Of a stretch of DNA of 64,000 nucleotides, positions 38,381 through 47,818 are shown piece after piece (the first letter of the stretch is position 1; each line of letters opens with the position of its first letter). The stretch is from Cyanobacteria bacterium REEB459 (GTDB lineage: Bacteria; Cyanobacteriota; Cyanobacteriia; Phormidesmidales; Phormidesmidaceae). Under the pieces are notes generated by a model. The model was not told the origin of the DNA. It did not search any database and saw nothing but the letters and a program-made list of their open reading frames with translations. Made by a program: the position numbers and the translations under genes. The stretch lies in NCBI GenBank assembly GCA_018970085.1, contig JAGWXD010000003.1:83325-147324 (forward strand), in the 5' to 3' direction.

Positions 38381-39115
38381 TTACCATTCCAACTGATCGG
38401 GGGTGGCTCGCTGGACATGGTGCTCAATGCTTTGAATCTGGCCATCGCGCATGGTAATCACCCGATCGCCCATGGCTCCAATGCCGGCGTTGTGGGTAAT
38501 GACAACAACGGTAGTGCCTAGGTCCTGATTGACCCGGGCCAGCACCTCCAGCACCCGTTTACCTGTACTATAGTCTAAAGCACCGGTTGGTTCATCACAG
38601 AACAACACTTCGGGACGCTTGGCAATGGCCCGGGCAATGGCAACCCGCTGCTGCTCGCCCCCCGAGAGTTGGGCGGGGAAGTGGCTTAGGCGATCGCCTA
38701 AGCCTACCAGTTCCAGGGCCGTGGCTGGAACCATGGGATGAAGGGCGATATCCGTAACCAGGGCGACGTTTTCCTCAGCAGTGAGACTGGGGATCAGGTT
38801 ATAAAACTGAAAGATAAACCCAATAAATTGGCGACGAAACTGAGTCAACCTCCCCTCACCGGCCTGGGTGAGATTTTGTTGGCGAAAATAAACCTCTCCA
38901 TTAGTGGGCACATCCAGCCCCCCCAGAATATTGAGCAGGGTGGATTTGCCACTACCCGAGGGGCCGAGAAAGACCACAAACTCGCCTTCATAGAGGTCTA
39001 GATCGACCTGCCGTAAGGCCTGTACCTGGACTTCTCCCATGGTGTAGGTCTTGGTTACCTGGCGGGCGTGAAAAAGCACCACAGGCGCCGTGGCCGGGGC
39101 AGCAGAGCAGGCCAT
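38381..39115 (-). CDS. LolD/MacB/DevA-type ABC transporter ATP-binding protein
   Basis: 244 residues with Walker A (GPSGSGKST), Q-loop ([18 protein letters not shown]), signature [14 protein letters not shown], Walker B ([12 protein letters not shown]) and the switch His (VITHN). It is a second member, besides the one at 3.6 kb, of the same subgroup, and again lacks a neighbouring FtsX-like permease. It starts 2 bp after the thiD stop, so translation is probably coupled to thiD and the fts genes upstream. DevA-like export of lipids or peptides is one possibility. Confidence 0.88.
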   Translation of the reverse strand: MACSAAPATAPVVLFHARQVTKTYTMGEVQVQALRQVDLDLYEGEFVVFLGPSGSGKSTLLNILGGLDVPTNGEVYFRQQNLTQAGEGRLTQFRRQFIGFIFQFYNLIPSLTAEENVALVTDIALHPMVPATALELVGLGDRLSHFPAQLSGGEQQRVAIARAIAKRPEVLFCDEPTGALDYSTGKRVLEVLARVNQDLGTTVVVITHNAGIGAMGDRVITMRDGQIQSIEHHVQRATPDQLEW

Positions 39116-39117
39116 CG

Positions 39118-39951
39118 CTAGTCGACCGAGCCCAGTAGCGGAAAGAAGTGCCCCACCGGGCCCTGGCCCTGGCCCAGAGCCAGGGAGTGTTTGAGAGCTT
39201 CTGTAACGTAGGCCTTAGCCGCCTCTACCGCCCTCCGGAGGGAAGTGCCAAGGGCCAGATGGGCCGCGATCGCAGCTGACAGGGTACAGCCAGTCCCATG
39301 GGTATGGGGGGTATCGACGGTTTCAGTGGCCAAGACCAGCACCTCCCTGCCGTCAAACCACAGATCTACCCCTCGCAACGGCTCAGCCATTCCCCCGCCC
39401 TTGACCACAACCGCCTGAGGACCAAGCTGATAGATAGCCCGGGCGGCCGCCTCCATATCCGCCAGGGTGGTCAGGGTCAGACCACTCAACAGCTCAGCTT
39501 CGTAGCGGTTGGGAGTGACCAGGGTAGCCAGGGGCATTAGTTGGGTGATCAGGGCATTAATCGCTCCATCATCAATTAGCTGAGCCCCCGTGCGAGAAAC
39601 CATCACCGGGTCCACCACCAGGGGTGGGCAAGCAGACAGGCCCTGGAGGGTAGCCGCCACCGCCTGAATAATCTCCTGATTCAAAAGCATGCCAGTTTTT
39701 ACAGCATGGGCCCCAATATCATCGAAGACCGCCTCCATCTGAGCGACTACCGCCGCTGCTGAAAGGGCATCAACCCGACGCACCCCCAGGGTATTTTGAG
39801 CGGTAACGCAGGTCAGGGCGCTGGTACCATGGACACAATGAAAGGCAAAGGTACGTAAATCAGCCTGAATCCCTGCTCCACCACCGCTGTCAGAGCCAGC
39901 AATGGTAAGGCCAACAGGAATTGCCGCAGAGGAAAAATCACCCGAAACCAT
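39118..39951 (-). CDS. thiD: Hydroxymethylpyrimidine/phosphomethylpyrimidine kinase
   Basis: 277 residues. It phosphorylates HMP and HMP-P in thiamine synthesis. Visible motifs are [61 protein letters not shown] and the ATP/catalytic [20 protein letters not shown]. It starts 6 bp after the ftsZ stop and is followed 2 bp later by an ABC ATPase gene, so it is embedded in the division cluster. I see no TPP riboswitch in front of it. Confidence 0.94.
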   Translation of the reverse strand: MVSGDFSSAAIPVGLTIAGSDSGGGAGIQADLRTFAFHCVHGTSALTCVTAQNTLGVRRVDALSAAAVVAQMEAVFDDIGAHAVKTGMLLNQEIIQAVAATLQGLSACPPLVVDPVMVSRTGAQLIDDGAINALITQLMPLATLVTPNRYEAELLSGLTLTTLADMEAAARAIYQLGPQAVVVKGGGMAEPLRGVDLWFDGREVLVLATETVDTPHTHGTGCTLSAAIAAHLALGTSLRRAVEAAKAYVTEALKHSLALGQGQGPVGHFFPLLGSVD

Positions 39952-39957
39952 GACAAT

Positions 39958-41166
39958 TTAGCGGTTATTAGGCCGTCGTCGCTGCAAAAATTCAGGAATG
40001 TCTAACCCCCCTACCAGACCACTAGGATTACTACCCCCACTTGCTTGTAACGGAGGGCTGGAGAGATTGCGCTTAAAGGGGGTTACCCGGGCTATTTCCA
40101 GGTCCGAGGGATGGCTGACCCGGGTGTTAAATCCAGTGGCAATCACGGTAATTCTGACCTCACCCTGGAGCCGTTCGTCAATGACGGCACCGAAAATGAT
40201 ATTGGCGTTGGGATCAACCCCTTCGTAGATAATTTCTGCTGCCGCATTGACTTCGTGCAGGGTCAGGTCACTGCCACCCGTCACGTTAAACACCGCCCCT
40301 GAGGCACCATCAATGGAAGCTTCCAGTAGGGGAGAAGAAATAGCAGCAATGGCCGCTTCCCGGGCCCGCGACTTACCCGAGCCCACCCCAATGCCCATCA
40401 GAGCTGTACCGGCATCGGCCATAATCGCTCGCACATCGGCAAAGTCGACATTCACCAGACCAGGGATGGTGATAATGTCAGAAATACCCTGTACCCCTTG
40501 ACGCAAAATATCGTCGGCGGCACGAAAGGCCTCCTGCACCGGGGTCTGCTCAGAAATAACAGACAATAATTTATCGTTAGGAATCACAATCAGGGTGTCC
40601 ACCCGCCCTTGCAGCGCGGCAATGCCCTCATCGGCCTGGGTCATGCGTCGCCGCCCTTCAAAGGTAAAGGGACGGGTCACCACACCCACGGTTAGGGCTC
40701 CCGCTTCCTTAGCCGCCTCCGCCACAATTGGGGCTGCCCCGGTGCCCGTACCGCCCCCCATACCCGCTGTAATAAAAACCAGGTCGGCGCTATCAAGGGC
40801 CGTGGCAATCTCATCACGAGACTCTTCTGCTGCCTTCTGGCCAATGGCAGGGTTGCCCCCTGCCCCCAAGCCGCGAGTGAGCTTTTGACCGATGTGCAGG
40901 GTGTTGGATACGTCGGTATGGTCAAGAGCCTGGGCATCGGTATTTACGGACCAAAACTCAATTCCGGTCAGACCGCTGTGAATCATCCGGTTGACCGCAT
41001 TACAACCGCCTCCACCAACCCCAATCACCTTGATACGGGCAATACTACCAGGCGTGGGATAACTGTGGTTGAGCGTATCTGCGGACATGGGGTTAGCACC
41101 GTTAAGTTGACTGTGGTTGAGCCCGACAAGGCTAAAAGGATTGGGGGATGCAGCTGAATGGTTCAT
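39958..41166 (-). CDS. ftsZ: Cell division protein FtsZ
   Basis: 402 residues. The tubulin-type GTP-binding signature GGGTGTG is in [19 protein letters not shown], preceded by [16 protein letters not shown] and the NTDAQAL block. It has a cyanobacterial N-terminal extension of about 40 residues before [11 protein letters not shown]. The C-terminus has a short variable linker and the conserved tail [14 protein letters not shown] that contacts membrane anchors. It lies downstream of ftsQ after about 220 bp that probably hold its own promoter, and upstream of thiD. Confidence 0.97.
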   Translation of the reverse strand: MNHSAASPNPFSLVGLNHSQLNGANPMSADTLNHSYPTPGSIARIKVIGVGGGGCNAVNRMIHSGLTGIEFWSVNTDAQALDHTDVSNTLHIGQKLTRGLGAGGNPAIGQKAAEESRDEIATALDSADLVFITAGMGGGTGTGAAPIVAEAAKEAGALTVGVVTRPFTFEGRRRMTQADEGIAALQGRVDTLIVIPNDKLLSVISEQTPVQEAFRAADDILRQGVQGISDIITIPGLVNVDFADVRAIMADAGTALMGIGVGSGKSRAREAAIAAISSPLLEASIDGASGAVFNVTGGSDLTLHEVNAAAEIIYEGVDPNANIIFGAVIDERLQGEVRITVIATGFNTRVSHPSDLEIARVTPFKRNLSSPPLQASGGSNPSGLVGGLDIPEFLQRRRPNNR

Positions 41167-41385
41167 AAAATCTGCCGACTGAAAAACATCGCAGAAGCTA
41201 AAGGCAGCCTGGACAGGGGTGAAACGGCAACCTGAAGGAAGGGAACGGTGAAAATCTAAGGATTTTTATGGGCCCTAAATTTTGGTACTGAACTAGCAAC
41301 CCCTGCCTGGTTTCAGACAACTATAGATTACTTCATCGAGAAAGGAACAAACCAGGCAAAAAAACTGAAAATCTTAAAGCCTACT

Positions 41386-42246
41386 TCATTCCTTTGCCGG
41401 CAACTTTGCCATGCCATCGGGGGTGAGGGTAATGGCTGGTTGCTCGGGCTTGGTTAAATCAATGTGGGCTACCAGGGATTTTTTCACCCGTTGGGGCAGG
41501 TTGCGCATTTTATCAAGGGTGGCTAGCTGCTCTCCCAGTTCTGCCGTATAGGGGCCCAGATAGACCTTACCCAGGTCTGTCTCTAACACCAGGTTGGCGG
41601 GATCTCGCCAGTCTATGGTGTGAATGGCAACCGGACTACGATGGATAGTGGCATAGAGTTGGGGCCAATAGCGCTGGTATTCGGGTTTCATGCCCTGAAG
41701 TTTTAAGGCTGGTAGAGGTGGACTGGCAGTCCTGAGCTGGCCCAGGCTGGACATCGGCATCCAGGCTCCCTGGTCGTCGATTAGACCAGCCTGGAGAAAT
41801 TGACCCTGAGCCTGCTCAGTAGGCAACACCACCGCTACCGGTAGCCGTTCCTGCACCGTCACCAGCAAACCGGGGGGAAGCAGTTGACGATTGACCTTGA
41901 CCCTGACCACCGGAGCCCGTTGCCGCAGTTGCTGGGCGATCGCCTGGGGATCAATCTCCATCAAGGACTGGGGATAGGAGAGCGGCACCAGGTCCTGAAT
42001 CATCTCGGCACTCAATAGGCGGGTACCTGTGACCTGAATCTGACGGGGGGACTGAATCACCCAGTTGGGTCGGGTAGCGACCCAAAAGCTGGCTGCCGTC
42101 AGACCCAGCAGGGCCAGCCAGCGCCAGCAAGATTGACCCAGGGAAATTTGGCGTTGACGCCGCAGGGCCTGCCGACGGGTCTGGAGTTGCTGACGGGATA
42201 GGGGAGCCAGGGGTGTCATACCAGATTCAAGTATTTTCAATGTCAT
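41386..42246 (-). CDS. ftsQ: Cell division protein FtsQ/DivIB
   Basis: 286 residues. A basic cytoplasmic head (RQQLQTRRQALRRQRQ) is followed by one membrane helix (about 42-60) and a POTRA domain (IQSPRQIQVTGTRLLSAEMIQDLVPL). The FtsQ-type beta domain follows (VTVQERLPVAVVLP). It bridges early and late divisome proteins. The start at 42246 overlaps the upstream gene by 20 bp; an internal ATG at 42219 would remove the overlap. Neither has a good SD. The ftsQ-ftsZ order is the usual cyanobacterial one. Confidence 0.87.
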   Translation of the reverse strand: MTLKILESGMTPLAPLSRQQLQTRRQALRRQRQISLGQSCWRWLALLGLTAASFWVATRPNWVIQSPRQIQVTGTRLLSAEMIQDLVPLSYPQSLMEIDPQAIAQQLRQRAPVVRVKVNRQLLPPGLLVTVQERLPVAVVLPTEQAQGQFLQAGLIDDQGAWMPMSSLGQLRTASPPLPALKLQGMKPEYQRYWPQLYATIHRSPVAIHTIDWRDPANLVLETDLGKVYLGPYTAELGEQLATLDKMRNLPQRVKKSLVAHIDLTKPEQPAITLTPDGMAKLPAKE

Positions 42247-42670
42247 TAGAGGCCGATTTTAGCGTCTGTAGCAATTCCTGCAATACTTTTTGCCAACGAC
42301 TGGCTAACTCAACTTCGGTAAAGGGAATCTGATGGCCTGGGCCCTGGTGAAGGCCCAGGTGCAGATAGATCTGCCGACCGGCCCGGGGGTGATCCCCGGG
42401 CTCTAGCAGCTGGCCATCCACCTGCAGTCGAATCTGGTCTACCTCAAGCAGGGATACCCTGATCAGGTCTACCGGTCCCTGGCGGGTCGGGCGACCCCAG
42501 GTCAGGGTCGGCCCCACCTGGCCTAACACTGCCCTAATGTCGTACTTACTGCGATCAAACTGGGCGGCCCAGCGCTGGTAGGCCTGGACCTTTTGATATT
42601 CATGCCAACCAGCCCAGGCTAGGCCGACAAAAGCAGCTAAGAGGGGCAGCCATAGCAATCCTCGTTCCAT
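42227..42670 (-). CDS. Membrane-anchored protein of unknown function upstream of ftsQ
   Basis: 147 residues. A single N-terminal hydrophobic segment (LLWLPLLAAFVGLAWAGW) is followed by a soluble domain (KYDIRAVLGQVGPTLTWGRP, VDLIRVSLLEVDQIRLQVDG). No family name is recognised. Its overlap with ftsQ suggests translational coupling, so a role in division or envelope is conceivable but inferred only from position. It is divergent from psaK. Confidence 0.75.
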   Translation of the reverse strand: MERGLLWLPLLAAFVGLAWAGWHEYQKVQAYQRWAAQFDRSKYDIRAVLGQVGPTLTWGRPTRQGPVDLIRVSLLEVDQIRLQVDGQLLEPGDHPRAGRQIYLHLGLHQGPGHQIPFTEVELASRWQKVLQELLQTLKSASNDIENT

Positions 42671-42832
42671 ACTCTAACCCTAACATCCGTTGAAATTGTA
42701 AATTCTTGCAACAGCTTTTGCCTGAAATCCCTGACCCCATGGAACAGTAAGCCTAGGCCTGATGCCCTGCCATCGGTGCTGGCAGCGCCAGGAACAGGTA
42801 CCGCGTGTAGATAGTTTTTTGGAGATTCTCCT

Positions 42833-43093
42833 ATGGTCTTATTACCGGTTTTAGCCGTGGTCCCCACCACCCTAACCTGGAGCCCCAAGGTAGCGATCGT
42901 GATGGTTGTGTGCAACATCTTGGCGATCGCCTTTGGTAAACTGACGATTAAGTATCCCAGTGCCCCCCCGGCCTTACCTGCTTCTAGCCTATTTGGTGGT
43001 TTTGGTTTGCCGGCTCTGCTGGGTACCACTAGCTTTGGCCACTTGTTGGGAGCCGGCGTGATTCTCGGTCTGGCCAACCTGGGTGCCCTCTAG
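42833..43093 (+). CDS. psaK: Photosystem I reaction center subunit X
   Basis: 86 residues with two membrane helices. TTLTWSPKVAIVMVVCNILAIAFGK forms the first, the loop has PALPASSLFGGFGLPALLGTTSFGH, and HLLGAGVILGLANLGAL is the second. It is a peripheral PSI antenna subunit that can link PSI to other antenna complexes. GGAGATTCTCCT precedes the ATG, and its GGAG is the likely SD. It is monocistronic; a hairpin at 43123 may end the transcript. Confidence 0.96.
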   Translation: MVLLPVLAVVPTTLTWSPKVAIVMVVCNILAIAFGKLTIKYPSAPPALPASSLFGGFGLPALLGTTSFGHLLGAGVILGLANLGAL

Positions 43094-43122
43094 TCTGATC
43101 CTTGACTACGGGCGTGGGTTTA

Positions 43123-43147
43123 CCGGGGTGGATCGGATCTACCCCGG
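43123..43147. other. Hairpin between the convergent psaK and lgt genes
   Basis: CCGGGGT (43123-43129) and ACCCCGG (43141-43147) pair, with an inner GATC/GATC extension. No T-run follows on either strand. It may act as a bidirectional transcription stop or 3'-end stabiliser. Confidence 0.45.
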
Positions 43148-43189
43148 GCTGATGATCTCATCGGCTGTTTAGACTGCCAGGGGGCAGCC

Positions 43190-44014
43190 CTAGGCACTGG
43201 GGAGATGGCGACGATAAAGCACCAGACCGGCGATCGCCACTGCCAACCCTGAGAGGATATGCACCACATTAAAGGCAGTACCAGGAAAAAACCAGGAATC
43301 AGTCCGAAAAAACTCCAGAAAAAAGCGCCCCAGGGGATACCAAATCAGGTAAGCCAGGGACAGGTCGCCGGGTTTAAGCTGGCCAGCAAATCGTTTGATC
43401 ACCCAAAGTAGGAGGCCAAAGCCCAGTAAATTCCAGATTGACTCATAGAGAAACAGGGGCTGAAAGCGGATGCTATCGGGATATAGGCTGAGGTTGTCGT
43501 AGGGGGCCAGACGATGCTCTGAATCAATGCGCAGGCCCCAGGGCAACTCCGTAGGGGGCCCGTAAAGTTCCTGGTTAATGAAGTTACCCCAGCGTCCAAT
43601 CGCTTGGGCCAGGGGCAAACCCAGGGCAATGCCATCGAGGTAGGGCAGAGCCCGGAGTCGGCGTATACGGGTAAAGACCCAGAGGCCGATCGCCCCAAAG
43701 ATAAAACCACCAAAAATATGAATACCGCCAGCCCAAATTTCTAAAATTTTCAAGGGGTGGGCCAGATAGTAACCGAGCCCATCGGGGCCCCGCGGCGATT
43801 GAATAAATACATAATAAAGTCGAGCCCCGATAAAACCCGGTATTAAAATCCAGAACAGCATGTCCCAAAGGGTGTCAGGGTCCTCTCCCTGGCGACCCAC
43901 GTAGCGACTGGCTACGGTGGCAGCCGCAAAAATTGCCGTCAGCATCAGCAGCCCATACCAGCGCGGGGCAAAAGGACCCAGTTCAAAGATAATCGGGGAA
44001 ACCGGTGGATACAT
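43190..44014 (-). CDS. lgt: Prolipoprotein diacylglyceryl transferase
   Basis: 274 residues from the ATG at 44014; the longer frame would run into glmU. A polytopic membrane enzyme with about seven helices that moves diacylglycerol from phosphatidylglycerol to the lipobox Cys. The Lgt signature GRWGNFINQELYGPPT (about 145) is intact, along with HPLKILEIWAGGIHIFGGF and FQPLFLYESIWNLLGF. The start lies 19 bp after the glmU stop, so the two envelope genes are probably cotranscribed. Confidence 0.95.
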   Translation of the reverse strand: MYPPVSPIIFELGPFAPRWYGLLMLTAIFAAATVASRYVGRQGEDPDTLWDMLFWILIPGFIGARLYYVFIQSPRGPDGLGYYLAHPLKILEIWAGGIHIFGGFIFGAIGLWVFTRIRRLRALPYLDGIALGLPLAQAIGRWGNFINQELYGPPTELPWGLRIDSEHRLAPYDNLSLYPDSIRFQPLFLYESIWNLLGFGLLLWVIKRFAGQLKPGDLSLAYLIWYPLGRFFLEFFRTDSWFFPGTAFNVVHILSGLAVAIAGLVLYRRHLPSA

Positions 44015-44033
44015 AGCAAAGGAATCGGGCAGT

Positions 44034-45434
44034 TTACTCTGGGATAACCTCTGGAGTGGCCTCTGAATTGGTCTCTGGCGGTCGTAAATGACGAGGTCGC
44101 CAGTTGGGATGGAGCGTTTGCGGCGATCGGGCAACCACCAGGCAGTCATCTGGTACATGGCGAGTGACTACAGACCCCGCCCCCACAGTCACATCACTGC
44201 CCAGGCTGAGGGGGGCAACCAAGACGCTGTTAGCCCCGGTTTTAGTGCGATCGCCAATCAAGGTAGCCTGTTTACGATAGCCATCATAGTTGGCAGTAAT
44301 CGTCCCTGCCCCCACATTTACCTGATGCCCCAGGGTGGCATCTCCCAGGTAGGAGAGATGGGCGACGTTAGTCTGGCTGCCCAGGGTGGCTTTTTTTAAT
44401 TCCACAAAGTTACCAATGCGGCAACCCTCCCCCACCAGGGTCTCACCCCTGAGGTGGGCGTAAGGACCAATGCGAGCCCCAGCCTCCACCGTGCTATCGG
44501 TAATGACTGAAAAGCTAGCGGTCACATGGGCCCCAATCTGGCTATTTTCAATCATAGATCCGGGCCCTAAGCGACTACCGGTGGCAATGGTAGTTTGACC
44601 ACGCAGGTGGGTTTGGGGCTCAATCACCACATCGGGCTCGATCACCACAGTGGTGTCAATGGTAATACTATCGGGATCGACTAGAGTCACCCCCGCTGCC
44701 ATCCAAAAGTCCTTGATCCGGTCCTGTAAAATAGCGTAGGCCTGGGCTAACTGCTTGCGGCTATTAATGCCAAAGATTTCCTGGCTATCAGCTACATCTA
44801 CTGCCATGGTGGGATGGAGGTCCTTAACCACATCGGTGAGGTAATATTCCTGCTGATCATTATCAGCCCTGAGATGGGGCAACACTGTGATCAACTGGGG
44901 CCAGTGGAAACAGTACACACCGGCATTGATACGGGGGTTCTGACGCTGAGCAGGGGTACAGTCCCGATGTTCGATAATTTCGGTGACAATGTTTTGTTCA
45001 GTACAAAATACCCGGCCATAGCCGCTGGGGTCAAGGAATTGAGCCGTCAGTAAAGTGGCTGCATTGCGGTGCTGGTGATGAATGGTGAGCAAATTTTCCA
45101 GGGTGGAGGAGCGCAGTAGAGGAACATCCCCATTCAGCACCAGCAGATCACCCTCAAAGCCTTCCAGGTGGGTCAGCAGTTGTTGCACCGCGTGACCGGT
45201 ACCCAGCTGCTCTGCCTGTTGTACAAAGGTGAGGCCTGGGCGGTGCTTGAGGGCCCTTTGCACCTGGTCTTGGGCAAAACCTACAATAATAAAGGTATGA
45301 CTGGGCTGAATCACTGTCAGTCCGTCTAGAACCCGCTCTATCATGGACATGCCCCCTACCGGGTGTAAGACCTTGGGCAAACTTGATTTCATGCGGGTGC
45401 CGCGTCCAGCGGCAAGAATGGCGACCGCAACCAT
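44034..45434 (-). CDS. glmU: Bifunctional GlcNAc-1-P uridyltransferase / GlcN-1-P acetyltransferase
   Basis: 466 residues. The N-terminal nucleotidyltransferase has [30 protein letters not shown] and NGDVPLL. The C-terminal half is a left-handed beta helix of hexapeptide repeats with [21 protein letters not shown] and NYDGYRKQ. It makes UDP-GlcNAc for peptidoglycan and lipopolysaccharide. GAGGAA gives a good SD before the ATG at 45434. lgt follows. Confidence 0.96.
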   Translation of the reverse strand: MVAVAILAAGRGTRMKSSLPKVLHPVGGMSMIERVLDGLTVIQPSHTFIIVGFAQDQVQRALKHRPGLTFVQQAEQLGTGHAVQQLLTHLEGFEGDLLVLNGDVPLLRSSTLENLLTIHHQHRNAATLLTAQFLDPSGYGRVFCTEQNIVTEIIEHRDCTPAQRQNPRINAGVYCFHWPQLITVLPHLRADNDQQEYYLTDVVKDLHPTMAVDVADSQEIFGINSRKQLAQAYAILQDRIKDFWMAAGVTLVDPDSITIDTTVVIEPDVVIEPQTHLRGQTTIATGSRLGPGSMIENSQIGAHVTASFSVITDSTVEAGARIGPYAHLRGETLVGEGCRIGNFVELKKATLGSQTNVAHLSYLGDATLGHQVNVGAGTITANYDGYRKQATLIGDRTKTGANSVLVAPLSLGSDVTVGAGSVVTRHVPDDCLVVARSPQTLHPNWRPRHLRPPETNSEATPEVIPE

Positions 45435-45570
45435 TGGGATTCCTCTCAGGGGCTTCTGCTGGGAGTATATCGCGCTTTATGATCACAATCATAGGGGGGT
45501 TGACTTTCCCGCTACTGGTCCTTAGTCCCTGGCCCTGATGGGCAGATAGGGTAGTTCAATTCCTAGCCCT

Positions 45571-46623
45571 GTGCCTGCCGCCTCTATGATGCTGTCTAGC
45601 GCTTCGGCCCCGGTTCCCTGGAGCCCCACCCATGCCCACCTACATCGCTGTCTACAGCAGCGATCGCTGCTTCCGGTCGGGGCTACCCTGCTCGTTGCCG
45701 TTTCCGGTGGTCAAGACTCGGTGGCCCTGTTGCGGCTGTTGCTAGACCTCCAACCCCACTGGCACTGGCAACTCCAGGTGGGGCACTGTGATCACCGTTG
45801 GCGACTCGACTCAGCCGATAATGCGGCCTTTGTCACGGGTCTCTGCCAGGACTGGGGCATACCCTGCCAGGTGCTCACCGCTCCCCCCCTTGCCCCCAGC
45901 GAAGCCCTGGCTCGCCAGTGGCGCTACGGGGCGCTGGGAGCCTGGGCCCAGACCCAGGGCTGTACCTACCTGGTGACCGGCCATACCGCCAGCGATCGGG
46001 CTGAAACCCTGCTCTACAATCTGATTCGAGGCAGCAGCAGCGATGGCCTTCAGGCCCTAGGCTGGCAGCGCCCTTTGGGGGGCGATCTCCCCAATTTGCA
46101 GCTGGTTCGGCCGCTGCTGGAGTTGACTCGAAAGGATATCACCAACTTTTGCGAGCGGTTACACCTGCCCTACTGGAACGACAGTACCAATCAGGACCTC
46201 CACTATGCCCGTAACCGCCTGCGACTAGAGGTTTTACCCTACTTACAAGCTCACTTCAACGCCAGGGTAGAGCGGACCCTAGCCCAAACCGCAGAGATTC
46301 TCAGCGCTGAGGTTGCCCTGCTCAGGACCCTAACCACAGAGCTTTACCAGCAGGTGGTAGACTTTCATCCCGATGATCACCTCTGTCGTCTGCGCCGTCT
46401 TCCCCTACAGTCTGCTCCCCTGGCCCTGCAACGACGCCTCATCACCCAGGTATTGGGCCATCTGACGCCGGCCCAGCCTACCTTTGATCGGGTGGAAACC
46501 CTGGTGAAGCTAATTTACGCCCCCCAGGGCAGCCGTAGTTCCTCCTTACCGGGAGGGTTAGTGGCTCGGGTTCAGGGAGAGGCCCTTGTGCTATGGTTAG
46601 AGGCCAATGGTAATCAGCTCTAG
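45571..46623 (+). CDS. tilS: tRNA(Ile)-lysidine synthase
   Basis: 350 residues. The PP-loop ATP pyrophosphatase motif SGGQDSVALL is at about 45, followed by HCDHRWR, TGHTASDRAETLLYNLIRGSSSDGL and the DSTNQDLHYARNRLR block that names the family. It changes C34 of tRNA-Ile(CAU) to lysidine so that AUA is read. The length fits cyanobacterial TilS, which has a short C-terminal part compared with E. coli. Starting at internal Met6 or Met7 is possible. A 35-codon ORF follows 9 bp later. Confidence 0.93.
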   Translation: MPAASMMLSSASAPVPWSPTHAHLHRCLQQRSLLPVGATLLVAVSGGQDSVALLRLLLDLQPHWHWQLQVGHCDHRWRLDSADNAAFVTGLCQDWGIPCQVLTAPPLAPSEALARQWRYGALGAWAQTQGCTYLVTGHTASDRAETLLYNLIRGSSSDGLQALGWQRPLGGDLPNLQLVRPLLELTRKDITNFCERLHLPYWNDSTNQDLHYARNRLRLEVLPYLQAHFNARVERTLAQTAEILSAEVALLRTLTTELYQQVVDFHPDDHLCRLRRLPLQSAPLALQRRLITQVLGHLTPAQPTFDRVETLVKLIYAPQGSRSSSLPGGLVARVQGEALVLWLEANGNQL

Positions 46624-46632
46624 ACAATCACC

Positions 46633-46740
46633 ATGATAGAGAGCTCATCCCTGGATGGCATTTTGGCTGGCCTGGCCCTATTGGTTTTACTGGCGGGGCT
46701 CTGTCTGCTGGTCAATGGGGTGAGTCACCTCAACCGCTAG
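46633..46740 (+). CDS. 35-residue single-pass membrane protein (small ORF)
   Basis: ATG 46633, TAG 46738-46740. The peptide begins MIESSSLDGILAG and then has one hydrophobic helix (LALLVLLAGLCLLVNGV) ending SHLNR. It sits 9 bp after tilS and 16 bp before the convergent membrane-protein gene. Size and topology resemble the tiny subunits of thylakoid complexes, but I cannot match it to any Psa, Psb, Pet or Ndh peptide. The SD is poor. Confidence 0.45.
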   Translation: MIESSSLDGILAGLALLVLLAGLCLLVNGVSHLNR

Positions 46741-46756
46741 GCCCTGTGGGCCAGGG

Positions 46757-47359
46757 CTAGGAGACTCCCGACTGAGGGCCTGACCAACCATAGTGAATTA
46801 GCTTAATCAGGGTATAACCCAGGGTCAAACTCAGAAAACCGACGGCAATGCCCAGGTGAGCCTGCTTCGCCAACCATAGCCACGCCATTGCCAGACCCAG
46901 CCCATCTAGCATTAACACCAGCCACCGAGAATACCAGGGAGCTGGCGCTATAGCCTGGCGACCGCCAAGGTCTAAATGGACCCCAGCAGCCAGGTTAAAC
47001 CCCAGTAAACTGGTCATAATCACCAACAGCCCCAGCCCCAGATAGCCAAAACTAGCTAGATAAAAGCCCAGCAGCTCTACCCCCAAGGTGGTTATCAATA
47101 CCCAGGCAAACCGGTAAAGGCGGCGATCTCGGCCATAATCGGGGTGCCGTTCCAGGGTTTGCACCTTCTCCAGGTCAATGCCAGCCATATGGGCCTGTTC
47201 CAGCAAACCCAACAGCAGGGCCAGGGCCAGAATTGAGCCCGACAACGACTGAGAACACCAGATCTGCCAACCTAACCCTACCCCTGCCGGCCAAAAGCAG
47301 ACCCTGACCGGAGGGCCCAGGGCAGCGGGGGAGACCAGAAAGGAGCGCAACCAACCCAT
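46757..47359 (-). CDS. Polytopic membrane protein of unknown function
   Basis: 200 residues with about five hydrophobic segments (for example SGSILALALLLGLLEQA, FAWVLITTLGVELLGFYLA, GYLGLGLLVIMTSLLGF and the two near the C-terminus). A polar loop holds LEKVQTLERHPDYGRDRRLYR. No domain is recognised; it looks like a conserved cyanobacterial hypothetical. It lies about 15 bp downstream of the recombinase-like gene on the same strand. Confidence 0.7.
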   Translation of the reverse strand: MGWLRSFLVSPAALGPPVRVCFWPAGVGLGWQIWCSQSLSGSILALALLLGLLEQAHMAGIDLEKVQTLERHPDYGRDRRLYRFAWVLITTLGVELLGFYLASFGYLGLGLLVIMTSLLGFNLAAGVHLDLGGRQAIAPAPWYSRWLVLMLDGLGLAMAWLWLAKQAHLGIAVGFLSLTLGYTLIKLIHYGWSGPQSGVS

Positions 47360-47373
47360 CGGTTTGACCCTAT

Positions 47374-47721
47374 CTACTCGCCTGCAGACTTGGGACTACG
47401 ACTTACCTTAGGATTATGACCGTAAAGACGGTCCAGCACCCGCTTAACCGAAACCCTCTGCCACTGGTGACCGCGCTTAGTGGTGTAGGCCCTTTGATTG
47501 AGCCAATCGGCAATTTGTTGAAGAGACTTACCAGAACAATGGTGACGGCGAATCAACTCAATGATCTGCTGCTCATCAGGATGGCTAACCAACTGGCCAT
47601 CGACTGACGCCAAACCAAAGGCCGGAGACCCAAAACCAGCATAGCCTCCCTGGGCAGCTTTCAGACATCGACCCTGATATAGCCGCTGCCAAACCCGATT
47701 TTTTGAGTATTCTACTGCCAT
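47374..47721 (-). CDS. Small protein resembling the recombinase DNA-binding domain of serine recombinases
   Basis: About 115 residues from the ATG at 47721, chosen because AAGGTG gives an SD and the preceding 30 in-frame residues look non-coding. PAFGLASVDGQLVSHPDEQQIIELIRR...GKSLQQIADWLNQRAYTTKRGHQWQRVSVKRVLDR is the Recombinase-domain pattern (linker plus helix-turn-helix) found after the catalytic domain of large serine recombinases. No resolvase catalytic domain (Ser nucleophile region) is present in or near the gene. It could be a domesticated DNA-binding protein or a relic. Confidence 0.7.
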   Translation of the reverse strand: MAVEYSKNRVWQRLYQGRCLKAAQGGYAGFGSPAFGLASVDGQLVSHPDEQQIIELIRRHHCSGKSLQQIADWLNQRAYTTKRGHQWQRVSVKRVLDRLYGHNPKVSRSPKSAGE

Positions 47722-47818
47722 CGGTCTGCACCTTAAATCAGGAATTTCTCTCAGTATCGGCCCAGCAACAGCCCAACCCACCTGGTTATCACGGCAGAGC
47801 CTTGACAACACAGATTGC

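Noticed and set aside
39952..41385. TPP riboswitch controlling thiD
   Set aside because: thiD begins 6 bp after ftsZ, and I see no CUGAGA-type TPP aptamer in front of it or in the ftsQ-ftsZ gap.
42637..43077. 146-residue minus-strand ORF opposite psaK
   Set aside because: It is the antisense of psaK, overlaps the start of the ftsQ-upstream gene, and its translation has no family resemblance or coding pattern.
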